IMG/VR virus record: IMGVR_UViG_3300031469_000005
Span: 48,887-112,886 of that record
Strand: one strand, 5' to 3'
Source of the DNA: a virus
Length of the DNA: 64,000 nucleotides
Shown: piece after piece, positions 7,597 through 15,724 of the stretch
How the letters are laid out: every line of letters starts with the position of its first letter
Numbering within the stretch: position 1 is the first letter of the stretch
Program-made: the position numbers and the translations under genes
Notes under the pieces: generated by a model
Seen by the model: the letters and a program-made list of their open reading frames with translations, nothing else
What the model was told of the DNA's origin: nothing
Databases searched by the model: none

Positions 7597-7842
7597 ATGA
7601 ATGACAAAACGTTGGTTGCAGCGCAAGAAATTGTGAACGTTCTGTACAGCGATTCCCGCATTATTCTCGACGTGAACGAGGTCGCTGAGATACTTCAGGG
7701 TGACGTCAACATTAACGAGGTTGAACTCCCGACGAGCGATGAGATCAGCATATTGGTGTGCGGTGACGAAGATGGTGTCATTTCAGATGATCTGAAGATG
7801 CGGTACCCCGACACCTACAATTTTCTTGCAGAACAATTTTGA
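7597..7842 (+). CDS. Hypothetical acidic protein, 81 aa
   Basis: First gene of the rightward block. Starts MNDKTLVAAQEIVNVL and is acidic (Asp/Glu-rich) throughout. A helical N-terminal half is followed by EISILVCGDEDGVIS. Start set by the -10 spacing. Function not recognised. Confidence 0.6.
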   Translation: MNDKTLVAAQEIVNVLYSDSRIILDVNEVAEILQGDVNINEVELPTSDEISILVCGDEDGVISDDLKMRYPDTYNFLAEQF

Positions 7843-7872
7843 TTGTTTTCTGTTCGCTGTTTGTGATACGAT
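7843..7872 (+). promoter_or_regulatory. Promoter with leader upstream of the VWA/metallopeptidase gene
   Basis: -35 TTGTTT (7843-7848), 18 nt spacer, TGATACGAT (-10 at 7867-7872). A 46-nt leader precedes ATG 7919; a TAGGAC sequence 3-8 nt upstream of the ATG may serve as ribosome site. Confidence 0.6.
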
Positions 7873-7918
7873 GAATTCTCACTCAGCAATGCGATCACCG
7901 CATTGTGTTAGGACGTAA

Positions 7919-9241
7919 ATGTTCACCTCAGTTCAATCGACATACAACATCCAAAAGCACACGATTCATCTCATGAGCGATGTTCCGTTCTATGCGGAAA
8001 TCTCGAGGCACGTTGCAAAGATGCCGACCGATCAGATTCCGACGATGGCTGTCGCCTACGATCCTCGAACTGAGGATCTTTGCATGGGTTACAATCCCAA
8101 ATTCTGTGAAAAGTTGACCGACTGGCAAGTGAGGAACGTGCTCATCCATGAGTTCCTCCATCTTATCTTCGGACATCTCTCCGCTCGTCGTAAGACTCCA
8201 CCGAAGTTGTGGAACGTTGCAACCGATTGCGCAATCAACTCGCTGATCATTGATGATGCTCAAAAGTTCAAGAGCGGTTACGCAAACGTTGATCGCAATC
8301 GCCCGCTTCCTCCGGGTTGTTTGATTCCCGGTGAGTGGCCCACGATGCCCGATGGTCGTGAATTGAACGAGGAAGAAAAGAAGGGTGCAACCCTGGGTCA
8401 CATCCTTTCGAAGCTGCCTCCGATGAAATCGTCCGAGTTCTACTACTTCAAGATCCTCGAAGAGGCCGAGAAGATGGGCAAGGGGGCCGAGACGGGCGAG
8501 GGTGGTGAGGGATTCGACTTTGATTCCTTCGATGATCACGGTTTCTGGGATTCGGTACCCGATGACAAGAAAGATCTCGTTGAATCGAAGATCAAGGACA
8601 TGCTGGGAAAGGCGGTCAAGAACGCCGATACTTCCGACGGTTGGGGAAACATCTCGGCCGAGCTTCGGGACGACATTCGTCGATCGGTCACCAGGATCGT
8701 TGACTGGAAAGCGGTCCTTCGGCAATTCACGGGTTCCTTGATTCGAGGCAAGAAGCGAACCTCCATCAAGAGGATCAACCGAAGGTTCCCGTACATTCAT
8801 GCGGGTCAAACGAAGGGTTACACCGCACGGTTGTTGGTTTGCATTGATCAATCGGGATCGGTTGATGATGGGATGCTTCAGATGTTCTTCTCCGAACTGA
8901 GAAGCCTCAACAAGAATGTCGAGATCGATTACCTTCCCTTCGATTGCGAGGCTTACGACAAGGACATCGTCACCTGGAATCGAGGTCGGTGTCCCGATGC
9001 GAAAAGGACTCGGGCCGGTGGTACAGACTTTTCGGCTCCTACCAGAGTAGCAAATGATCCGAAGAATCGTGGACGTTGGGATGGGGTTCTGATCTTTACT
9101 GATGGTGAATGTTCGCAACCGATTCCAAGCCGACTGAAACGGGGATGGATTATTGGGCAGGGGCAAAAGTTGCTCTTCAACACAACGGAAACTGTAATCT
9201 CTCTCAACGATGGAAAAATCAATACCGGAGCTTGGCGCTGA
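7919..9241 (+). CDS. VWA-domain protein with N-terminal HExxH metallopeptidase-like domain
   Basis: 440 aa. The N-terminal part carries the zinc-binding signature VLIHEFLHLIFGHL (about residue 75), typical of the DUF2201 metallopeptidase-like domain. The C-terminal half is a von Willebrand A-like domain with MIDAS-type LVCIDQSGSVDD, then GGTDFSAP and DGVLIFTDGEC. An acidic, Gly-rich linker (EGGEGFDFDSFDD) sits between them. Proteins of this build normally pair with a MoxR-type AAA+ ATPase, here at 4275-5450. Known bacterial pairs act in metal insertion or complex assembly; the phage target is not known. Confidence 0.85.
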   Translation: MFTSVQSTYNIQKHTIHLMSDVPFYAEISRHVAKMPTDQIPTMAVAYDPRTEDLCMGYNPKFCEKLTDWQVRNVLIHEFLHLIFGHLSARRKTPPKLWNVATDCAINSLIIDDAQKFKSGYANVDRNRPLPPGCLIPGEWPTMPDGRELNEEEKKGATLGHILSKLPPMKSSEFYYFKILEEAEKMGKGAETGEGGEGFDFDSFDDHGFWDSVPDDKKDLVESKIKDMLGKAVKNADTSDGWGNISAELRDDIRRSVTRIVDWKAVLRQFTGSLIRGKKRTSIKRINRRFPYIHAGQTKGYTARLLVCIDQSGSVDDGMLQMFFSELRSLNKNVEIDYLPFDCEAYDKDIVTWNRGRCPDAKRTRAGGTDFSAPTRVANDPKNRGRWDGVLIFTDGECSQPIPSRLKRGWIIGQGQKLLFNTTETVISLNDGKINTGAWR

Positions 9242-9308
9242 AGATTGCCTTCTAGGGGGAAATGCTAACTTATTGATCATTCGTGACGGCAAACAAATTT
9301 ATCCCTAA
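9210..9308 (+). pseudogene. Possible remnant of a PGD-motif family gene (C-terminal motif only)
   Basis: A 32-codon frame from ATG 9210 overlaps the end of the VWA gene and ends LLIIRDGKQIYP. This is the family's C-terminal motif, nearly identical to CVIRKGKQI of the 43240-43467 protein. The N-terminal PGD half is absent. Probably the tail of a lost family member; it could also be a chance match. Confidence 0.35.
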
Positions 9309-9311
9309 CGA

Positions 9312-9340
9312 GTGTTTCTTTTCTGAATTGGTGATATGAT
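9312..9340 (+). promoter_or_regulatory. Extended -10 promoter, leaderless type
   Basis: -35 GTGTTT (9312-9317), 17 nt spacer, TGATATGAT (-10 at 9335-9340), 5 nt before ATG 9346. Confidence 0.78.
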
Positions 9341-9345
9341 CAATC

Positions 9346-9642
9346 ATGCACAAGATTCACATGTTCCTGCAATACGTCTCGGCAACAACCGGTTACGCGG
9401 GAATCATCAAGTTCATCTACCCGGGCAACGTCCGCGTCTGTGCAACGCTTTCTGCGAACATCAACGAATGCTTGATCGCAATTCCTCGTGATAACGGTCT
9501 CAACATGGTGGGGGACAGCGTCATCGATCATCTCGATTCGCTCGATCGGGAAACGACGTTCAGCCTACCAGCGAGCATCATGAACGAAGCAAAGGTACGA
9601 GCATGTGTCTCGATGAAATACCGTTGCGTCAACGTGGGATAA
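9346..9642 (+). CDS. Hypothetical protein, 98 aa
   Basis: Begins MHKIHMFLQYVSATTGY. Beta-rich first half (IIKFIYPGNVRVCATLSA) and helical second half. The stop TAA overlaps the ATG of the next gene (TAATG), so the pair is coupled. Function unknown. Confidence 0.6.
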   Translation: MHKIHMFLQYVSATTGYAGIIKFIYPGNVRVCATLSANINECLIAIPRDNGLNMVGDSVIDHLDSLDRETTFSLPASIMNEAKVRACVSMKYRCVNVG

Positions 9643-9905
9643 TGACCAAGATCTTGGGAGAAGTTCCTCGGAAGAGTCTTGCTGGCTCAACGAGGTTCAT
9701 TGAGAACTTCCAACCGGGATTTCTTATTTCCGATAGAATGGACAAGAAGGTTCTGTTGGTCATCGCGGTCGATAACATGTGCAAGAAAACCTTTCACGTT
9801 GATGGGTACAGCACGACGTTAACATTTCACGATTTGACTCAACTGGATTTTGCGAATGGTACGAGTGAATTTCACGCACAATTGTACGTTGTTGGCATCT
9901 TGTGA
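9642..9905 (+). CDS. PGD-motif family protein (divergent), 87 aa
   Basis: Starts at ATG 9642, overlapping the previous stop. The segment RFIENFQPGFLISDRMDKKVLLVIAVDN fits the family pattern (xxPGxL then hydrophobic strands), with Phe in place of Asp. Function unknown. Confidence 0.6.
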   Translation: MTKILGEVPRKSLAGSTRFIENFQPGFLISDRMDKKVLLVIAVDNMCKKTFHVDGYSTTLTFHDLTQLDFANGTSEFHAQLYVVGIL

Positions 9906-9934
9906 GTGTTCGTTAATGTTCAACGTGTTAGGAT
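9906..9934 (+). promoter_or_regulatory. Extended -10 promoter, leaderless type
   Basis: -35 GTGTTC (9906-9911), 17 nt spacer, TGTTAGGAT (-10 at 9929-9934), 5 nt before ATG 9940. Confidence 0.8.
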
Positions 9935-9939
9935 AGATC

Positions 9940-10155
9940 ATGACTGATTCTCACGCTTCGATGGCTCAGGCCTGGCTCGATATTGAAGAAGAGGTTCTTC
10001 AAGGCGGGGTTCCCGAGCTCGAGAACGAGTACTTTCGAATGGTTCGTAACCAGCGTCTCATCAACAGCCAACAGGAACTTGACGAGATCAACGAGGACCC
10101 CGAAATCAACGCTCTTTACGAGCTCGATGCACTCGAGAGGAGCTCGTTTCGATGA
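9940..10155 (+). CDS. Hypothetical acidic helical protein, 71 aa
   Basis: MTDSHASMAQAWLDIEEEV and a strongly acidic helical body (QELDEINEDPEINALYEL). The stop overlaps the start of a small membrane protein. Could be a DNA-mimic or adaptor by charge alone, which is speculation. Confidence 0.6.
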   Translation: MTDSHASMAQAWLDIEEEVLQGGVPELENEYFRMVRNQRLINSQQELDEINEDPEINALYELDALERSSFR

Positions 10156-10235
10156 CAATCTTCGCTTACTTCGCTGCTCTCGCAATCATCATCTTCATTG
10201 ATGATTCGTACCACAACTGGGAAGCGAATCAATAA
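10152..10235 (+). CDS. Small membrane protein, 27 aa
   Basis: ATGA overlap with the upstream stop. MTIFAYFAALAIIIFIDD forms one transmembrane segment, followed by a short polar tail. Coupling to the upstream gene and the clear hydrophobic helix support it as real despite its size. Confidence 0.5.
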   Translation: MTIFAYFAALAIIIFIDDSYHNWEANQ

Positions 10236-10328
10236 ATCAACGACGCAAGATAGATCCGCGAACTGGCACCTCAGCAGGCGTTCTGGGGTTTCGTTGTATC
10301 AACCGCTATTAACATTCATTAACACATC

Positions 10329-10763
10329 ATGCCAGGGAAGATAATTTTTGGGACGTACTTTACGAAGGACATGATCGAATCGTCGGTCAACATCAGCCAC
10401 ATGCTTGGAAAGTACCGTGCGTGGTTGTTCACCGAATTGATGTTCGTGAAATGTCCTTACTTGGATCTTGCCTACGTGGGTAAATGCGTGTGCAACATCG
10501 AAAGCGTTGACGACATCAGCAGCGCGTACTCTCAGGATCGATTATCGTTGGATGATCGCTTGAATTCGTTAGTGATGGTCAAGCGAATTCCCTGTGAGTT
10601 GCGAGAAGTCCTGCCACTTGCTGATCTCTACGTCGTCGGGTGTTCGCTGGTGTCGGATCGTCCTCGACCGAAGAATCTCGTTGAAAATGCGAATTATCGC
10701 AAAATTGGTTATTTACACGACTCTGATGTCGTAGATGTGTACACAGACACATTAAAGTTGTAG
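10329..10763 (+). CDS. Hypothetical protein, 144 aa
   Basis: MPGKIIFGTYFTKDMIESS and several hydrophobic strands (AWLFTELMFVKC, DLAYVGKCVCNIE, DLYVVGCSLV). Four Cys residues. The preceding 93 nt (10236-10328) hold no gene that I can support. Function unknown. Confidence 0.6.
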   Translation: MPGKIIFGTYFTKDMIESSVNISHMLGKYRAWLFTELMFVKCPYLDLAYVGKCVCNIESVDDISSAYSQDRLSLDDRLNSLVMVKRIPCELREVLPLADLYVVGCSLVSDRPRPKNLVENANYRKIGYLHDSDVVDVYTDTLKL

Positions 10764-10775
10764 GATCAAGTTCAC

Positions 10776-11111
10776 ATGGCATGGAATGTCGTGATCACGC
10801 AAGTTGATCCAAATGGTGACGGTCACGGATTCGTTGCAACTGATTCAGCCTCTGGCGAGGTGATTCGCGGAACGGTCGGGAGGTATCCGCCTCACTTGAG
10901 GGTGATGCCGAAAGCATTCTTCAATGCTATCGCGATCGCTGTTTCAAACGTCAAACGTGATGAATCGTTCGACGATCAGACACAACCGATCGAGCCTTCT
11001 AGAATGATCGAAATTGTTCAAGAATCTTCTCATCGTGCTGAAACGGTGATAAACGCCCCCTTAGCAAAATGGAACGGATGGAAAACCTTCCAGAAACCAC
11101 GATACAAGTAA
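10776..11111 (+). CDS. Hypothetical protein, 111 aa
   Basis: MAWNVVITQVDPNGDGHGFV begins a beta-rich domain with TDSASGEVIRGTVGRYP. A -10-like TAGGAT lies 9 nt before the ATG. The stop overlaps the next start (TAATG). Not recognised. Confidence 0.6.
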   Translation: MAWNVVITQVDPNGDGHGFVATDSASGEVIRGTVGRYPPHLRVMPKAFFNAIAIAVSNVKRDESFDDQTQPIEPSRMIEIVQESSHRAETVINAPLAKWNGWKTFQKPRYK

Positions 11112-11299
11112 TGTTTAAACGAATCAAGAATGGAATTGAAAAGGTTACGAACGTTGTCGATGCACGAGCAATCGTGAAATCAATGTCGTCGCCTAAGGTC
11201 GTCGCTGTTGCAAAGGTGTTCATCGCCACCGTCGCGCTTTTTCAGGCGCTGGACGCTTTGACTGATTCTAGCAGGAAGATTGGATTCAAGACGAAATGA
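11111..11299 (+). CDS. Hypothetical protein with hydrophobic C-terminal helix, 62 aa
   Basis: Start ATG 11111 overlaps the previous TAA. Basic N-terminus (MFKRIKNGIEKV) and a hydrophobic helix VVAVAKVFIATVALFQAL that may insert in the membrane. The stop overlaps the PEPCK start, so the two genes are translationally coupled. Confidence 0.55.
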   Translation: MFKRIKNGIEKVTNVVDARAIVKSMSSPKVVAVAKVFIATVALFQALDALTDSSRKIGFKTK

Positions 11300-12867
11300 A
11301 GTACAATTTGTCTCCTTCGGAACTCTTTGAAGAAGCCATCATCAACGGCGAAGGTTACGTTGGTGAGAACGGGCAACTATGCGTTGCTACCGGAGAACAC
11401 ACGGGGCGAGCAGCGAACGACAAGTACATCGTCAAGAATGATGCATTGACTGATGTTTCCTACGGAAAGGCTGGAACGCCGCTGGAACCGTCAACGTTCA
11501 CGCAACTAGGGGACCTAACGGTAGGTTACCTTAAGGCGAAGGCAACGACGGGATGCTACATTGTTGATTTTTATGCAGCGGGAAAAAAGTGTCGTCTCAT
11601 TGCGGAAAAAGCATGGCATGCATTGTTCGTCACTCGAATGTTCGAACAATCTGAACATTCGCAAGTGACTGCGGAAACGTTGCTTGACCCCTCGATCGAG
11701 CTTGACCACTCGATCGATCTGACGATCATCGATGTGCCAGATCTTCAAGTGAAACTGCCCGAATTGCGCAGTTCAACCTTCATTGCATGCGATTTCATCA
11801 ATGGGTTCGTCTTGATCGGTGGAACTAACTACGCCGGAGAAATCAAAAAGAGCGTGTTCTCATTCCTGGCATACAAGTTTCCAGAAGAAAACATCCTTCC
11901 GATGCATTCGAGCGTGACAGCTTCGAGCAACGGGAACGATTCATGCAATTGCGAAGGTCATTGTAATTGTGCTGGCAAGAACGTGACAGTATTCTTCGGT
12001 CTATCCGGTACGGGTAAAACGACCCTGAGTGCAAACAAGGGAAGTCGATTGCTCGGTGACGATGAACATGGTTGGTCTGGTGACGGCGTCTTCAACTTTG
12101 AAACGGGTTGCTACGCAAAGGTGATCGATCTTTCCGAAAAGAATGAGCCCGCTATCTGGAACGCGTGTAACCAACACTTGACCGTCCTTGAAAACGTCAG
12201 GATGACTGACAACAGAAGGATCGATTTCATGGATCGAACGTTGACAGAGAACACACGTGCTGCATATCAACTGAATCGTATTCAAGGTGCCTTACCAAAC
12301 AATCTCGTGGTAACTCACCCACGAAACATCATCATGTTGACATGCGATGCATTCGGTGTTCTTCCCGCCGTGGCAAAGCTCAATAAATTCTCCGCGGCAT
12401 ATCACTTCGTGATGGGTTACACGGCGAAGGTTGCCGGAACTGAAAAGGGAACGACGGAACCGACAGCGACGTTCAGTTGCTGTTTTGGTGCACCTTTCAT
12501 GCTGAAGAACGTCATGGTGTACGCCGATCTCCTCATGAAGAGAATTGATGAGCACCAACCAGACATCTTTTTAGTGAATACGGGCTGGTTTGGCGGCGGA
12601 TATGGCGTTGGAAATCGAATTTCAATTCAAGAAACGCGAAAAATTATTGACAATATCGTTTCGGGACAATATAAAAATGCGCCTTGTAAACTTAACAAGA
12701 CGTTTAATTTGAACGTCATCGAAGGTTCATTCAATGAAGATCCTCGTTCATCGTGGAATGATAAAAAGTCATACGATGATATGGCCAAAGAATTAGTTGA
12801 AAAATTTCGAGAAAATGCGAAGACATATCAAATGTCGGATGAAATTTTAAATGCCGGAATTTTCTAA
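11296..12867 (+). CDS. pckA: Phosphoenolpyruvate carboxykinase (ATP type)
   Basis: 523 aa, against about 540 for bacterial enzymes. Catalyses oxaloacetate + ATP to PEP + ADP + CO2, the first committed step of gluconeogenesis. Visible motifs are substrate-binding TGRAANDKYIV, PEPCK-specific GGTNYAGEIKKSVFS with the metal-binding Lys, the MHSS histidine region, kinase-1a GLSGTGKTTLSA, kinase-2 LGDDEHGW and the nucleotide-site Arg in ENTRAAYQL. All key residues seem present. Between the MHSS motif and the P-loop there is an insertion with four cysteines and a histidine (CNCEGHCNC), absent from the usual short MHCSAN-to-P-loop linker. Starts by ATGA overlap with the previous gene. A viral PEPCK is very unusual; FBPase at 25770-26675 completes a gluconeogenic pair. 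Confidence 0.95.
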   Translation: MKYNLSPSELFEEAIINGEGYVGENGQLCVATGEHTGRAANDKYIVKNDALTDVSYGKAGTPLEPSTFTQLGDLTVGYLKAKATTGCYIVDFYAAGKKCRLIAEKAWHALFVTRMFEQSEHSQVTAETLLDPSIELDHSIDLTIIDVPDLQVKLPELRSSTFIACDFINGFVLIGGTNYAGEIKKSVFSFLAYKFPEENILPMHSSVTASSNGNDSCNCEGHCNCAGKNVTVFFGLSGTGKTTLSANKGSRLLGDDEHGWSGDGVFNFETGCYAKVIDLSEKNEPAIWNACNQHLTVLENVRMTDNRRIDFMDRTLTENTRAAYQLNRIQGALPNNLVVTHPRNIIMLTCDAFGVLPAVAKLNKFSAAYHFVMGYTAKVAGTEKGTTEPTATFSCCFGAPFMLKNVMVYADLLMKRIDEHQPDIFLVNTGWFGGGYGVGNRISIQETRKIIDNIVSGQYKNAPCKLNKTFNLNVIEGSFNEDPRSSWNDKKSYDDMAKELVEKFRENAKTYQMSDEILNAGIF

Positions 12868-12896
12868 AACTCTTAACAATTCTTCGTCGCCCGGTC

Positions 12897-13121
12897 GTGC
12901 ACGATTATGTTCTAATCGCCATTTCGCTCGTTGTTTTAGTTGAGCGTTGCTGTTGTTTTTATTTTGATAAGGATGCATACGATGCGACCGCAACAAAGCT
13001 CGTTGGAATGTTCAACGAAAATGCGAAGCAATTCCTGCTCGATTTGACTGTCTATCAAGCGGGAATGCCGACGTTGGTAACCGCAAGCGAACAACACACA
13101 ATCTTCAAGAAGAATTCATGA
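12897..13121 (+). CDS. Hypothetical protein with N-terminal membrane anchor, 74 aa
   Basis: GTG start. YVLIAISLVVLVERCCCFYF is a hydrophobic anchor followed by a soluble helical domain. Three adjacent Cys end the anchor. The stop overlaps the next ATG. Function unknown. Confidence 0.5.
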   Translation: MHDYVLIAISLVVLVERCCCFYFDKDAYDATATKLVGMFNENAKQFLLDLTVYQAGMPTLVTASEQHTIFKKNS

Positions 13122-13381
13122 ACACATTACCATACAAAGTCATCAACATTGCAACGAAGTTCGTGCAACACGAAGGTCGAATCGGATTCGACGCCGCGGC
13201 CCTGTTGACCCCCAAAAGCATACTGAGCATTCCTTGTGGGCGGTTCATTGTTGTGAACACTGAACTTGATCTCAATGGAAGCGAAGCAAGCTTGATCGTC
13301 TTTGTCAATGTCAACAAGTCCGTACTGCTTGAGGCATCGACCGCCTACGTAAGCTCCAGTCATAATACGATCTTAGCATAA
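13118..13381 (+). CDS. Hypothetical protein, 87 aa
   Basis: ATGA overlap with the previous gene. Beta-type segments (GRFIVVNTELD, ASLIVFVNVNKSVLL). Function unknown. Confidence 0.6.
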   Translation: MNTLPYKVINIATKFVQHEGRIGFDAAALLTPKSILSIPCGRFIVVNTELDLNGSEASLIVFVNVNKSVLLEASTAYVSSSHNTILA

Positions 13382-13402
13382 ACATCTCGTTCACGTAGCT
13401 TA

Positions 13403-14200
13403 ATGAGTTCCTCATACACAAACGTGAGTCGGATAAAGTTCCTCTCAAAAGGAGGCGTTGCAGGTGAGATTCCTGTCGTGAACGAGAAGTTTGATATTCC
13501 CATTCAAGAGATCCGTATCGGCGATTTGATCATTGATCACAACAACCATATTTTCTTATTGATCGCAAGTCAACTTGAATTCGACGGATCGATGCTGATG
13601 ACGTTTGCATACAATTCTTCCAGATGGAATCGTGATTCACAACTTGAATCGAAACGATTCTTGGTATTTACTTTACCGTTTTTTCAACTTTTTACGGAGC
13701 TAAATTCTGGTCAAGGGACGAACAACATGTTTGATTTTGTGTGTGTAGGATTCTTTTTGGGCATCGCAGTGACGTACTTCTCAATTCGCTACGCTCCCCG
13801 ATTGAGGTCGGGCGGTCATTCGTGTGGAACATGTAGGGTTGACAAGACGCTTTCAAAGGTTTCCTATTCAATCTGTGCAACGTTCAGAGATGGTAACAAG
13901 CAAATTTACCACAACGTTGGAGCACATGAATTTCTTGTTCAACGGAACGGCGGAAGATCGGATTTCGTATCAAAAAACGTCTCAGGCGTCTATGATACGA
14001 ATGGAAAGCTCGTAGTTAAAGTTCCGTTCAATTTCATCAAAGAATGGTGGTTCTTGAGCCAAAAAGATCACTTTTCGAAGCTTGAAACGGAAGATGTGAA
14101 TCGAATTCTTGATTTCATCGTCACTGATGCGATCTGTTGGATCAATGCTCCGCCCGACTTGAAGTTGTTGATTGCAAAACTCAAAGAAGACAAAAAATGA
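13403..14200 (+). CDS. PGD-like N-terminal domain fused to a membrane protein, 265 aa
   Basis: Residues about 30-60 (IQEIRIGDLIIDHNNHIFLLIAS) resemble the PGD-motif family, with GD but no Pro. From residue about 110 a second part starts MFDFVCVGFFLGIAVTYFSIRY, a transmembrane helix, then GGHSCGTCRVDK and a soluble domain. The internal Met and the change in character suggest two formerly separate genes joined by loss of a stop. The function of neither part is known. Confidence 0.6.
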   Translation: MSSSYTNVSRIKFLSKGGVAGEIPVVNEKFDIPIQEIRIGDLIIDHNNHIFLLIASQLEFDGSMLMTFAYNSSRWNRDSQLESKRFLVFTLPFFQLFTELNSGQGTNNMFDFVCVGFFLGIAVTYFSIRYAPRLRSGGHSCGTCRVDKTLSKVSYSICATFRDGNKQIYHNVGAHEFLVQRNGGRSDFVSKNVSGVYDTNGKLVVKVPFNFIKEWWFLSQKDHFSKLETEDVNRILDFIVTDAICWINAPPDLKLLIAKLKEDKK

Positions 14201-14379
14201 AACGAAACATCTTAGCTTTACTTTTTATCACATCATGCGTTTCTTCATCGCTTCCTTCCCCCGATCGATTTCGAAAGGATGATCTGTACTGTTGGATCAA
14301 AACCTCTCAAGGCGAATGGGTTGCACGTGGAATCCCAGAATCGTGTCCAGAAGGTACGTCAACGCTTGACGTTGAATGA
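14197..14379 (+). CDS. Small predicted lipoprotein, 60 aa
   Basis: ATGA overlap with the previous gene. MKRNILALLFITSCVSS has a basic start, a hydrophobic core and a lipobox-like ITSC, so the mature protein would be a lipid-anchored peptide of about 46 aa with two more Cys. Small phage lipoproteins include outer spanins and superinfection-exclusion proteins. No inner-spanin partner is seen beside it, so the role is open. Confidence 0.6.
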   Translation: MKRNILALLFITSCVSSSLPSPDRFRKDDLYCWIKTSQGEWVARGIPESCPEGTSTLDVE

Positions 14380-14387
14380 AAATTGAT

Positions 14388-14416
14388 TTGAACGTTGCTT
14401 CAATGATGATTATGGT
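14388..14416 (+). promoter_or_regulatory. Promoter, leaderless type
   Basis: -35 TTGAAC (14388-14393), 17 nt spacer, -10 TATGGT (14411-14416), 5 nt before ATG 14422. Lacks the TGN extension at the usual position, so it is a weaker match. Confidence 0.45.
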
Positions 14417-14421
14417 ATCTC

Positions 14422-14541
14422 ATGATCGGTGACCACGCTCGGTGGCGAGGCCGAATTGTTCGCATAACTGACGAGTATTGGGGCGTTGTGATGTTCACGC
14501 TAAAAGGCAAGCATTACGAAGCGATGATTTCAGAGCTCTAA
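14422..14541 (+). CDS. Small protein, 39 aa
   Basis: MIGDHARWRGRIVRITDEYW, then GVVMFTLKGKHYEAMI: a compact beta-rich sequence placed 5 nt after a -10 box. Function unknown. The next 98 nt up to the sigma gene are A/T-rich with no recognisable gene. Confidence 0.45.
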   Translation: MIGDHARWRGRIVRITDEYWGVVMFTLKGKHYEAMISEL

Positions 14542-14639
14542 CCGATTCACTTACGAATCTTAAGGTAAAATGACGACAGAATCTTTCAGAAATAAAGTTA
14601 ACAATTTACATTTAGAAAAGTCGAAAAAAAATTAGTCTA

Positions 14640-15422
14640 TTGAACACGGGTGACAGGATCGTTTCGACGTACCTCAACGAACTTCGTAAGTACCCACAGC
14701 TTGAACATGAAGAAGTTGTTGAGCTCTTTAAGAAGATCGAAAACAAGGCAATCGACTGTAACGCAGCAAGAAAGAGGTTGATCGAATGCAACCTCCGTCT
14801 CGTCGTCTCGATTGCAAAGAAGTACAAGAACTACAATCTCCCAATCGAAGATCTGATTCAAGAGGGCAACCTGGGTCTGATCAAGGGCATCGAGCGTTTC
14901 GACTGGTCGAAGGGATTCAAGTTCAGCACGTACGCATCTTGGTGGATTCAACAAGCCATCGGGCAACACGTGTTAAAGCGTCGTAGGACGATCAGGTTGC
15001 CTGGACATGCTGCCACAGCCCAAAGCAAGATCATGAATGTTTCAGAGGTATATCGGTTGAAGTTCAACATGAGTCCCTCAATTGAGGAGATCGTTGCGGC
15101 GACAGGAATTTCTGAGACGATCGTGAAGGCTACGCTTCAATCAACTCGCAACACGATATCGTTTTCCGATCGACCGAATGCAAACAGTTCGGAAACATTC
15201 GGAGACAAGATCGTGGATGACACTAACGATTCTGACCCCTACTTGAACCTCTCAAAGAAAGAGTTGCTGGGTATCGTTGGAAAGGTGATCAAAACGCTTT
15301 CAAAGAAGGAGGCAATCATACTTCGACTGAGATTTGGTCTCATAGACGATGTCGATTGCACAGATTACACAGTTTCCCAGGGCGAGGTTGAATCTATCAT
15401 GGCTGGAAAAGGACTTGAATGA
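14640..15422 (+). CDS. Sigma-70-family RNA polymerase sigma factor, region 4.2 missing
   Basis: 260 aa from a TTG start. Residues about 8-30 look like region 1.2 ([13 protein letters not shown]). Region 2 is clear: [34 protein letters not shown] and the DNA-melting [16 protein letters not shown] region 3 helix-turn-helix ([18 protein letters not shown]) and region 4.1-like [15 protein letters not shown] follow. The usual region 4.2 helix-turn-helix that reads the -35 box is absent; the protein ends about 20 residues after 4.1. The next gene, overlapping by ATGA, carries an HTH-like segment. It may direct the phage promoter set described in the findings. Confidence 0.9.
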   Translation: MNTGDRIVSTYLNELRKYPQLEHEEVVELFKKIENKAIDCNAARKRLIECNLRLVVSIAKKYKNYNLPIEDLIQEGNLGLIKGIERFDWSKGFKFSTYASWWIQQAIGQHVLKRRRTIRLPGHAATAQSKIMNVSEVYRLKFNMSPSIEEIVAATGISETIVKATLQSTRNTISFSDRPNANSSETFGDKIVDDTNDSDPYLNLSKKELLGIVGKVIKTLSKKEAIILRLRFGLIDDVDCTDYTVSQGEVESIMAGKGLE

Positions 15423-15724
15423 GCGACGTTGAAAAAATTGACAGTGAAGTTAAAGAGGATGCGTCTGGATCGAACGACGAAGGTGTCAACTACAGGGACA
15501 TTGCTCAATTGATGACCGAAAGTGGGTACAAGATGAACCACTCTTCGGTGAGGAACTACGTGATTCGTATCATGAAAAAGTTCGTCAGTGCCTATGTATC
15601 ACGGAACGATATTAACTTGACGGATGAAAGGATCGATGAGATCGCTAAATCGTCATCATTTCAGAAGGTGATGGCGAACATCCTTCACATGCACTCAATA
15701 AAGGATAAGAATGTCAAACGTTGA
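15419..15724 (+). CDS. Small HTH-like protein, possible detached sigma region 4.2
   Basis: 101 aa, ATGA overlap with the sigma gene. After an acidic N-terminus it reads [20 protein letters not shown], continuing [13 protein letters not shown], which has the shape of a helix-turn-helix and resembles sigma region 4.2 (EIA...SxxxVRxxxxRxxxKF). T4 separates a region-2 sigma (gp55) from a region-4-like co-activator (gp33), so a two-subunit factor is plausible. No sequence link to gp33 is claimed. Confidence 0.55.
   Translation: MSDVEKIDSEVKEDASGSNDEGVNYRDIAQLMTESGYKMNHSSVRNYVIRIMKKFVSAYVSRNDINLTDERIDEIAKSSSFQKVMANILHMHSIKDKNVKR

Noticed and set aside
7928-9292. 454-codon ORF on the minus strand opposite the VWA gene
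   Set aside because: Mirror of a strongly coding gene; no domain, no promoter, and the plus-strand protein has HExxH and MIDAS motifs.
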